This document shows, piece after piece, positions 1-4,358 of a stretch of 6,212 bases of DNA. Both the position numbers and the translations under genes were made by a program. Numbering within the stretch: position 1 is the first letter of the stretch; every line of letters begins with the position of its first letter. This DNA comes from Saprospiraceae bacterium. GTDB taxonomy: Bacteria > Bacteroidota > Bacteroidia > Chitinophagales > Saprospiraceae. Under the pieces are notes generated by a model. It did no database searches. It was not told where the DNA came from and saw nothing but the letters and a program-made list of their open reading frames with translations. Where the stretch lies: positions 1-6,212 of the forward strand of contig JADKAE010000040.1 of the NCBI GenBank assembly GCA_016715405.1. The letters are read 5' to 3'.

Positions 1-67
1 TCTCGCCGAATTGTCACGGTTACTTGGGGATTGTATCAAGGGTGACAATTCGGTGACAGAACGGTAA
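1..67 (+). CDS. 3' end of the 60-aa membrane/coiled-coil protein gene (partial, wraps the junction)
   Basis: The codon starting at position 2 continues the frame of the gene that begins at 4358 and runs to TAA at 65-67. It encodes LAELSRLLGD...NSVTER, identical to the full-length version. The only difference here is TCA CGG against TCC AGG, which both encode Ser-Arg. This supports joining 4473 to 1 as a circle. The first iterons of the putative origin lie inside these last codons. Confidence 0.8.
   Translation, partial: LAELSRLLGDCIKGDNSVTER
6..53. repeat. 12-bp inverted repeat beside the iterons
   Basis: CCGAATTGTCAC (6-17) is perfectly complementary to GTGACAATTCGG (42-53), leaving a 24-nt loop. 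The right arm is built from the first two iterons, so the left arm is effectively an inverted iteron. In copy 2 the left arm reads CCGAATTGTCCA, which shortens the perfect stem to 10 bp. Inverted iterons facing a direct array are common in initiator-binding regions. The role here is inferred. Confidence 0.6.
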
Positions 68-80
68 CAATTAGGTGACA
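41..80 (+). other. Iteron array, candidate Rep-binding site / double-strand origin
   Basis: GGTGACA occurs at 41-47, 52-58 and 74-80, with GGTAACA at 63-69. The four start points are exactly 11 bp apart, about one helical turn, so a bound protein would meet each on the same DNA face. A degenerate fifth unit, GGTAAAA, sits at 82-88, off phase. The array straddles the stop codon of the last gene and enters the intergenic gap. Together with the nearby inverted repeats and the encoded HUH initiator, this is the best origin candidate. I cannot identify the nick site. Confidence 0.65.
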
Positions 81-88
81 CGGTAAAA

Positions 89-117
89 TTGCCACCAAAA
101 AGCCACGAAAGCAAAAT
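89..117 (+). promoter_or_regulatory. Weak candidate sigma70 promoter for the early genes
   Basis: TTGCCA (89-94) is separated by 17 nt from CAAAAT (112-117). Transcription would begin inside the left arm of the hairpin at 113-150, so the transcript could not form the complete terminator stem and might escape it. A second candidate -10, exact TATAAT at 129-134, lies in the hairpin loop but lacks a good -35. Both elements are preserved in copy 2. No better promoter is visible upstream of the gene at 190. Confidence 0.25.
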
Positions 118-189
118 GACCAGCACTATATAATGGGTGCTGGTCATTTTTATTTTATCTTCTGCTTAAGGAAAATAGGTGCTTTCGTG
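104..189. repeat. 10-bp inverted repeat enclosing the terminator hairpin
   Basis: CACGAAAGCA (104-113) is perfectly complementary to TGCTTTCGTG (180-189). The inner hairpin 113-150 lies between the arms, so a single strand could fold into a nested or branched structure. The right arm ends immediately before the ATG at 190. Both arms are intact in copy 2. This could form part of an origin or packaging structure, or could mask the ribosome site of the first gene. Confidence 0.5.
113..156 (+). terminator. Intrinsic terminator closing the late operon
   Basis: AAAATGACCAGCAC (113-126) pairs with GTGCTGGTCATTTT (137-150) around a 10-nt loop and is followed by a T-rich tract (147-156). The A-rich left flank could make it bidirectional. 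In copy 2 one closing G-T wobble becomes an A-T pair, so the fold is preserved through a base change. It lies 45 nt after the last gene and before the first gene, where an end-of-operon terminator is expected. Confidence 0.8.
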
Positions 190-465
190 ATGGAAACGAT
201 AGAAACGTTGGATGAGTATTGGGCAAGGTCACAACAGTATTGGCGCTCATCTTCTGAATTTTGGGCAAGGCATACGGAACGTGTGGGCGGCAATTCGCGT
301 GGGCCTATCGGTGTTACGGAACTTAAAAACGTAATAGCCACAGAAAAATGCCGTTGCGGTTGTGGCGAAAGCATAGAACAACCAGAGACGGGGCGAAAAA
401 GATTGTACGCTTCGGATTCTTGCCGCGTCAGATTCAATCGCGCAAACAAGGGGGAAGCAAGGTGA
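190..465 (+). CDS. 91-aa Cys-rich protein with aromatic heptad repeat (unknown function)
   Basis: I chose ATG 190 because an in-frame ATG at 133 lies in the terminator loop, while AGGT at 177-180 is well placed for 190. The N-terminus shows an aromatic pair every seven residues (Y10-W11, Y17-W18, F24-W25), suggesting an amphipathic helix with an aromatic stripe. The C-terminus holds C54, C56, C58 and C78 in a CRCGCG...LYASDSCR context. This resembles small zinc-binding motifs ending in YCSxxCR, but the expected Cys is A74. A basic tail follows, so nucleic-acid binding and a regulatory or replication-accessory role are plausible but inferred. The stop TGA overlaps the next gene's ATG by 1 nt, suggesting translational coupling. 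The second copy (4663 on) differs by synonymous and missense changes plus indels. Confidence 0.75.
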   Translation: METIETLDEYWARSQQYWRSSSEFWARHTERVGGNSRGPIGVTELKNVIATEKCRCGCGESIEQPETGRKRLYASDSCRVRFNRANKGEAR

Positions 466-890
466 TGGATATTAAGACAGGCGTAAAATGTCGGGTGGTA
501 GAATATCAATCCGGTTCGCTGCCAATAACGCTAGACGCATTGCCAGAGGATATAGCGCAAGGCGAAAAGATGGCAAAGCTGTTGGTGCTGGCCATGAACA
601 AGTTCAGGAAGGGCGGCAAGGTTACACTCCAGACAGCCGCCCTGGGGCGGGTAGAATTCTGGGAAACTAGGACAAAATCAAGGCGGGGCGGCGTTGTGAA
701 GCACACGTACCACATTCGCCATGAGGAACTAAAGCTCGAGTTTGGTTCGCCAGCTTACCATGACCTAAGGCGATGGGTGGCCATCGCCACGCAGCTTTTG
801 GGCAGTGGTTATCCGTGGATGATAGCAAGCTTTGATGGCAAGGGTTTTGAGTTTGGTGCGCCGAATGGTCAGGCGTTAGATGCGGAATAG
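465..890 (+). CDS. 141-aa protein of unknown function upstream of rep
   Basis: The start ATG 465 overlaps the preceding TGA (TGATG), with purine-rich GGGGGAAGCAAGG just upstream. The frame stays open further upstream, but that part is a shadow of the previous gene. The protein appears soluble, with no signal peptide or membrane segment. It has an alpha/beta pattern, a basic stretch around residues 69-80 (RTKSRRGG...KH), and aromatic-rich ends such as GYPWMIASFDGKGFEF. I do not recognise a family. Its size and place next to the initiator would suit a single-stranded-DNA-binding or replication-control protein, but that rests on position alone. Synonymous changes in copy 2 (AAG/AAA, CTC/CTA, GAT/GAC, GGC/GGA) support a real coding frame. 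It is followed by a 24-nt gap before rep. Confidence 0.72.
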   Translation: MDIKTGVKCRVVEYQSGSLPITLDALPEDIAQGEKMAKLLVLAMNKFRKGGKVTLQTAALGRVEFWETRTKSRRGGVVKHTYHIRHEELKLEFGSPAYHDLRRWVAIATQLLGSGYPWMIASFDGKGFEFGAPNGQALDAE

Positions 891-914
891 CGACGTATCT
901 TGAGGGCTTGTCTA

Positions 915-1700
915 ATGTCACATATCTCAAAAAGTTTGGAGCGAAGCGACGTGCGCCAAAGATACACCGATACGAACCCTGGCGACATAGACATATACAA
1001 AAACGATGCCGTTATCCGTTGGGTCGTGGGCAAACCGGCCACTAGTGGGGGAAAGAGGCAAGGCATTGTCGAGCTAACAAGAGATAGTTTGTCACGAATG
1101 GTTTTCTTACTACAAAACACCGAAACGGTTTTCCAGAGCATGGTAACACTGACTTACCCAGGAAATTATGAGAGTGACGGGAAGATAGTGAAGGGGCATT
1201 TGAACCGGTTCCTTTCCTGGGCAAGAACGCAATTATTCGGGTTGTACGTGTGGTTTATGGAATTTCAAAAACGCGGCGCGCCGCATTTTCACATACTGTT
1301 TGAACATGACATAACGCCAAAAATGGCAGAAGTGTCGGAAAGGTGGTATCGGGCTGTGGGCAGTGGCGACGAACGTCATCTCCGTGCGGGAACAAGAACT
1401 GAATTATTGAGAAGCACCGATGGCGCGGCGCGTTATGCTGCGAAGTATGCGAGTAAGATAGAACAAAAGCGCGTACCAATTGAGTATGTAAACGTGGGTC
1501 GATTCTGGGGAGCTTCGCGGGGCGTTGTGGCAGAACCGATAAAATCCTTGGATGTTTGGGGGATGAAACCAGACGAACTGGCTGCCATGCTTGAGTGGGC
1601 GGGTTGGGAATATAGCGACGCCCTGAGAAAACGGCCGTTAAGCGTTCTTTTCAATGCCGGTAAAATACTGTTAGAAAATGAGGAAAATGACAATGAATGA
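915..1700 (+). CDS. rep: Rolling-circle replication initiator (HUH endonuclease, two-tyrosine type)
   Basis: ATG 915 has a good ribosome site, TGAGGG at 901-906, 8 nt upstream. A TTG at 900 overlaps that site and is unlikely to be the start. The 261-aa protein shows the three conserved HUH motifs in order: motif I MVTLTYP (76-82); motif II, metal-binding, GAPHFHILFE with H124 and H126; and motif III RYAAKYASK with Y174 and Y178 spaced as YxxxY and K181 following. The paired tyrosines resemble phiX174 gpA and gokushovirus initiators. By family knowledge it nicks the + strand at the origin, stays covalently attached through tyrosine, and terminates each round by strand transfer. The W/Y-rich C-terminus has no recognised helicase domain, so a host helicase is presumably used. 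The gene overlaps the next one by 8 nt. The likely target is the iteron region at 6-189. Confidence 0.92.
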   Translation: MSHISKSLERSDVRQRYTDTNPGDIDIYKNDAVIRWVVGKPATSGGKRQGIVELTRDSLSRMVFLLQNTETVFQSMVTLTYPGNYESDGKIVKGHLNRFLSWARTQLFGLYVWFMEFQKRGAPHFHILFEHDITPKMAEVSERWYRAVGSGDERHLRAGTRTELLRSTDGAARYAAKYASKIEQKRVPIEYVNVGRFWGASRGVVAEPIKSLDVWGMKPDELAAMLEWAGWEYSDALRKRPLSVLFNAGKILLENEENDNE

Positions 1701-2079
1701 AAATCTAGTGCAGCTAAAGAAGGGCGAGGGAATGAGTGTCATAGGAAATGACAATTCGATTCTTGAGATTGTTTACTCGCTCATATATCTTGTCACGTTC
1801 GCATCTGCGCCGGGAGCTGCCATCGGGATAATTGCTGCCGCCATGGTGTACAAATATCTTGTGGTATGGGCGGCGCTGTTGGTCGGGATGGCCGTGGGCG
1901 TGCTTTCTATTGCCATCATGTGCTGGCTTATGTTTTATGCGCTAACGGCCGTTCTTAGGGCAATGGCGACACAGCCGCGTGACGTTGACGGCCGTTTCAG
2001 GGAAATACCAGTATATGACCACGGAAAGCACAAATTTAACCTAATATCGGCGGTAAAACGACAAAAAAAGCGCAACTAG
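1693..2079 (+). CDS. Small integral membrane protein (128 aa), unknown function
   Basis: Possible starts are ATG 1678, 1687, 1693 and 1732. I prefer 1693 because GAGG at 1680-1683 is suitably spaced, giving an 8-nt overlap with the rep stop. ATG 1732, preceded by AAGAAGGG, is the main alternative. Residues 23-52 and about 55-88 are strongly hydrophobic, with small-residue-rich stretches (APGAAIGIIAAAM, LLVGMAVGVLSIAIM), so two membrane helices are likely. The C-terminal 40 residues are hydrophilic and end in KRQKKRN, which should be cytoplasmic by the positive-inside rule. In small ssDNA phages such proteins serve virion assembly, exit or lysis. I cannot choose between these. It is the last gene before the regulatory gap. 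Confidence 0.75.
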   Translation: MNENLVQLKKGEGMSVIGNDNSILEIVYSLIYLVTFASAPGAAIGIIAAAMVYKYLVVWAALLVGMAVGVLSIAIMCWLMFYALTAVLRAMATQPRDVDGRFREIPVYDHGKHKFNLISAVKRQKKRN

Positions 2080-2095
2080 CAGTGGGGTGGGGGAG

Positions 2096-2134
2096 TAGAA
2101 CTGTCAACCAGACTGGGTGTGGTTGACAGTTCTA
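2096..2134. repeat. Perfect 15-bp stem hairpin overlapping the late promoter
   Basis: Bases 2096-2110 pair perfectly with 2120-2134 around a 9-nt loop (GACTGGGTG). The stem begins just after a G-rich stretch at 2082-2095. It lacks a proper T-run, having only ATCATTT afterwards, so it is a poor classical terminator although it follows the early operon. The right arm contains the -35 TTGACA of the late promoter. In single-stranded DNA the stem would present that -35 as duplex, which invites comparison with RNA-polymerase-primed complementary-strand origins such as that of M13. Confidence 0.75.
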
Positions 2135-2151
2135 TCATTTAGAAGTAAGAT
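2123..2151 (+). promoter_or_regulatory. Late promoter, sigma70-like
   Basis: A perfect -35 TTGACA (2123-2128) and TAAGAT (2146-2151, 4 of 6 to consensus) are separated by exactly 17 nt. Transcription would start near 2157-2160, about 30 nt before the coat-candidate ATG. This is the best promoter in the window and lies in one of only two non-coding gaps, between the replication and structural blocks. The -10 overlaps a perfect palindrome, suggesting a repressor site. Confidence 0.72.
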
Positions 2152-2162
2152 GCTAGCATCTT
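2147..2162. promoter_or_regulatory. 16-bp perfect palindrome over the -10, candidate operator
   Basis: AAGATGCTAGCATCTT reads the same on both strands. It overlaps the -10 hexamer (2146-2151) and the expected transcription start, the usual place for a dimeric repressor to block open-complex formation. As single-stranded DNA it could also form a short 6-bp hairpin with a CTAG loop. Which protein would bind is unknown. The Cys-rich first gene product is one phage-encoded candidate. Confidence 0.5.
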
Positions 2163-2186
2163 GAACACGGGAAAATGAGGTAGAAA

Positions 2187-2678
2187 ATGGCAGATAGATT
2201 TGTGGGGAGTTTGGCGCTTCGGGGCGCAAACGGAAAGGTTTCAAACGTTCGATATGCGTTAAAGCCGTCAACTTATGCAGAAGCAAAAACGGCGCTGGAC
2301 GCGCTTGCAGGGGCCGTGGCCGTCATTACTGACGCTACAATATCTCAAAAAAATCTCACCTTCGTTTATGGCGAAAGCGCCGCGGCTGGGGCTGGGGATG
2401 TTTTTGAAAAAGCAACCGTAGCGGCGCATGTTAACCTTGCGAATGAGGTTGAAAAATTCGCTGTCATCAATATCCCTGCCCCGTCAATTGACATATTCTT
2501 GTCTAATGTCGGTGCGGGGCGTGATGAGATTGACATTGCCGATGCAGATTTGCAAGCGTACATGTCGGCGCTTGAAACTAACGCCTATGTCTCAGATGGG
2601 GAAACCGTAAACACGGCGCAAGGTGCTAACGGCATCAAGGCGGGTCGGCGTACGCTTTCGGCCGTGAAACTTGGCTAG
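2187..2678 (+). CDS. 163-aa protein, candidate major coat/structural protein
   Basis: ATG 2187 is preceded by GAGG (2177-2180) at good spacing and follows the strong promoter. The protein has no signal peptide, membrane segment or cysteine. It is rich in Ala, Gly, Val and Asp, with a predicted helix near 29-44 (TYAEAKTALDALAGAV) and several alternating beta-type stretches (for example 51-61 and 88-107). Near 113-129 it has an acidic helix-like segment, DEIDIADADLQAYMSAL. Being the first gene after the strongest promoter, and separated by a terminator from the genes beyond, it should be the most abundant product. That is why I propose a coat role. This is inference: it is unlike the short hydrophobic coat of inoviruses and far too small for a microvirus capsid. 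The TAG stop lies inside the next gene, an 8-nt overlap. Confidence 0.8.
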   Translation: MADRFVGSLALRGANGKVSNVRYALKPSTYAEAKTALDALAGAVAVITDATISQKNLTFVYGESAAAGAGDVFEKATVAAHVNLANEVEKFAVINIPAPSIDIFLSNVGAGRDEIDIADADLQAYMSALETNAYVSDGETVNTAQGANGIKAGRRTLSAVKLG

Positions 2679-2853
2679 TAGGCGCAAAGTATACGCAATC
2701 AATTACGATGGCCTTGCCGTATGCACCTACGGCAAGGCCATCGAATTGACGGCCGTTGAGCGTAGTATGCTCATTCATGTTCTATCAAATGCCGTAGTGG
2801 TAGGGGAAACACTATCACAGCAGCACATGGACTTGCTAGCGAAGCTAATTTAA
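2671..2853 (+). CDS. 60-aa small protein, unknown function
   Basis: The start is TTG 2671, the first possible start after an in-frame TGA at 2665. It overlaps the end of the coat candidate by 8 nt and has no clear ribosome site, so translation would depend on coupling. The stop TAA (2851-2853) shares its last A with the ATG of the next gene, which supports a real gene in a tight operon. The protein has a short beta-like N-terminus (KVYAINYDGLAVCTYGKAI) and a helical C-terminal half (LTAVERSMLIHVLSNA and LSQQHMDLLAKLI). There is no membrane segment. A strong hairpin lies inside the gene at 2706-2743. A small minor structural or scaffolding protein is possible. Alternatively the frame is open mainly because the DNA structure is selected. 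Confidence 0.55.
   Translation: MASRRKVYAINYDGLAVCTYGKAIELTAVERSMLIHVLSNAVVVGETLSQQHMDLLAKLI
2706..2743. repeat. Perfect 16-bp stem hairpin inside the 60-aa gene
   Basis: Bases 2706-2721 pair perfectly with 2728-2743, leaving a 6-nt loop (TGCACC). The stem is GC-rich (CGATGGCCTTGCCGTA). No T-run follows, so it is not a standard intrinsic terminator. It lies just downstream of the coat candidate, where it could shield the 3' end of coat mRNA from exonucleases. On the single-stranded genome it could act as a packaging signal or complementary-strand start. A chance 16-bp perfect stem inside coding sequence is very unlikely. Confidence 0.8.
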
Positions 2854-4358
2854 TGGCAAACAAACCGCTTAGGATACCAGTCGATTTATTGAACAATGCC
2901 GTTGAAAGCGGCATTTTTTGTTTACCACTGGCGGGGCGTGACGTGCTGCTATCAATTGCCGATAGGCTATTATGGGATATATACGTTGATGCTAGCGGTA
3001 ACAAGGTTATTCTCGATGACAAGCAGATGGCCGTCATCGAGGAAACAATAGAGGGTTTACTAATGGGTTGTGAATTTCCAGATTATTCAAATGAGCTAGC
3101 GGCATTGGCCGAAGCAATCGCCAGCATACAAATATCCTCAACTTGTGCGCCGAATATCACGGTAAGTTGTGGCGACAGTTCTTTTATTACGATTCCGGGG
3201 CCTGGAATGCCGCCAGTAATAAATCCGGGGCCACTGCCAGATGTGCCAGTTGACCCGGACAATCCGGTTCCTTTACCAGATGATTATCCAAGTGTTCCGC
3301 TTGACCCGGAAGTGGACGCGCCGCCATTCGATTATCCAGACTGGGGCGCTTACGATGTGGCGGCTTGTGAAGCAGCAAACGCGGCTGTCGATTTTGGTTA
3401 TCAATTACTGCGCGCCATTCGGGACTTTGTGACACAAGATTTGATTCTATTGGCATGGTTGGTAGTAGCGATTAACGCGGTTCTTACTGGCGGCATTGCG
3501 CTACTCTTTTCGAGCGCGTTTGTTATCAAGCTAGCGGAGATTGCCTACAAGTTGATAACAAGATGGGAAATTACTGTCACGATAGAATTCTTAGACGATA
3601 TGATTGCTTTTATCGATGCAAACCGCCAAGATATGGTTTGCGATTTGTACGAATCACGCACCGGCGGGATGTCGGGAGTTAACAGTATGTTGGCGCGCGT
3701 GCTGAATTTTGCCGCCGGTCTGGAATATGCACAGGCAGAATTCTCGACAATTCAAGAGCTTGTAACCATGATACTACCGCCGGGCTTATTCTTTGCTGCG
3801 CTTGCCGGGGCTGTCGATTATGAGAACGCCAATTTTGTAGACTGCGGATTATGCGATGAACCATACGAGGGACCGCCAACGGGTTTGCACTGGGTAAGGG
3901 CTGACATGTTAGAAATTGTCCAGTATGGGACAAATGGACAATCGTATGAAAGCATCGGAAGCAATGGTATTAGGATATTCGGAAGCAATCATCCTGGTAA
4001 TGTAAAGTTCGGATACAACGTCAGGTTTGCGCCGCCAACGGGAACCATTGCCCTAGCAATGGGCTTAAGCCGGGTGACTATTGTTTCCCCCAGGCTACGC
4101 GAGGCCACGGGGCTGACGAGCTTTGTCACTGGGGAAATTTTGCATACGTCCTATCCTGCGCTAGTGTGTGGAACCATATCGACTATAACGCCGACAGAAT
4201 CAACGTTCATTAGCAGCTACTTTGTTAAGTATCTAAGCAAGCTGACAATAGCAATTGATAGGGAGTGGGCTTATCTGGGTGTTGCTGCGTCCAGCGGGCT
4301 AGATGGTTTGGACTATGACGTATCAATATCTGATATGTATTTTCTGGTACGTGACTAA
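2853..4358 (+). CDS. 501-aa multi-domain membrane-associated protein, candidate minor coat/attachment protein
   Basis: The start ATG 2853 overlaps the preceding TAA by 1 nt. Domains in order: a mostly helical N-terminal region (1-95); a Cys-containing beta-like segment (96-113, C98 and C106); a Pro/Asp-rich linker (113-165, repeated PxPxPD-type units); a helical region; a strong hydrophobic segment (196-229); a second hydrophobic stretch (302-320); a CGLC pair (C331, C334); and a beta-rich C-terminal domain (about 344-501) beginning GLHWVRADMLEIVQYG and rich in Ser, Thr, Gly and Tyr. There is no N-terminal signal peptide. A flexible linker, a membrane anchor and a beta-rich end recall adsorption proteins such as inovirus pIII, but the order differs and I see no homology. 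It is the largest gene, placed after a terminator, so a low-copy virion protein is the best guess. PPTG recurs at 341-344 and 394-397. Confidence 0.82.
   Translation: MANKPLRIPVDLLNNAVESGIFCLPLAGRDVLLSIADRLLWDIYVDASGNKVILDDKQMAVIEETIEGLLMGCEFPDYSNELAALAEAIASIQISSTCAPNITVSCGDSSFITIPGPGMPPVINPGPLPDVPVDPDNPVPLPDDYPSVPLDPEVDAPPFDYPDWGAYDVAACEAANAAVDFGYQLLRAIRDFVTQDLILLAWLVVAINAVLTGGIALLFSSAFVIKLAEIAYKLITRWEITVTIEFLDDMIAFIDANRQDMVCDLYESRTGGMSGVNSMLARVLNFAAGLEYAQAEFSTIQELVTMILPPGLFFAALAGAVDYENANFVDCGLCDEPYEGPPTGLHWVRADMLEIVQYGTNGQSYESIGSNGIRIFGSNHPGNVKFGYNVRFAPPTGTIALAMGLSRVTIVSPRLREATGLTSFVTGEILHTSYPALVCGTISTITPTESTFISSYFVKYLSKLTIAIDREWAYLGVAASSGLDGLDYDVSISDMYFLVRD
2895..2919 (+). terminator. Intrinsic terminator embedded in the start of the 501-aa gene
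   Basis: AATGCCG (2895-2901) pairs with CGGCATT (2909-2915) across a 7-nt loop, and a run of six T occupies 2914-2919. It lies about 40 nt inside the 501-aa frame, encoding NAVESGIF. By position it would end most transcripts after the coat candidate and the 60-aa gene. Read-through, perhaps promoted by ribosomes translating the region, would supply the large protein. Filamentous phages place a terminator similarly after gene VIII. The stem is short, so partial termination is more likely than complete. Confidence 0.65.

Larger units (their letters stand above)
1..1748. repeat. Direct repeat, copy 1 (good-quality copy of the overlap)
   Basis: This stretch is collinear with 4474-6212, with a period of 4473 bp at the left edge and a net length difference of 9 nt. 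It begins inside the last gene of the unit and ends inside the small membrane-protein gene. In this copy every reading frame is open, so it should be taken as the reference version. The simplest reading is a circular 4473-bp molecule linearised with redundant ends. A real tandem duplication or a replication/amplification concatemer cannot be excluded from the sequence alone. Confidence 0.93.

Noticed and set aside
41..88. CRISPR-like repeat array
   Set aside because: The units are only 7 bp with an 11-bp period. This is an iteron pattern, with no spacer-sized intervals and no cas genes.
133..189. Upstream in-frame ATG extending the 91-aa gene by 19 residues
   Set aside because: The ATG lies in the loop of the terminator hairpin with no ribosome site. 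ATG 190 is better placed, and copy 2 does not preserve the extension (it has compensating indels upstream).
150..509. Antisense 119-aa open frame on the - strand, and similar ones at 4225-4620 and 5715-6053
   Set aside because: These lie wholly opposite well-supported + strand genes or the regulatory gap, have low-complexity unfamiliar sequence, and two of them span the terminator or broken copies. They look like shadows.
900..914. TTG start for Rep at 900
   Set aside because: The TTG overlaps the TGAGGG ribosome site that serves ATG 915.
2082..2117. G-quadruplex from GGGGTGGGGG and the loop GGG
   Set aside because: Only two strong adjacent G-runs are present. The third is in the hairpin loop and a fourth is too short, so the evidence is insufficient.
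3955..3991. TCGGAAGCAAT direct repeat in the 501-aa gene (GSN peptides)
   Set aside because: Two short copies encoding a repeated GSN turn are easily explained by protein sequence. I see no wider repeat structure.
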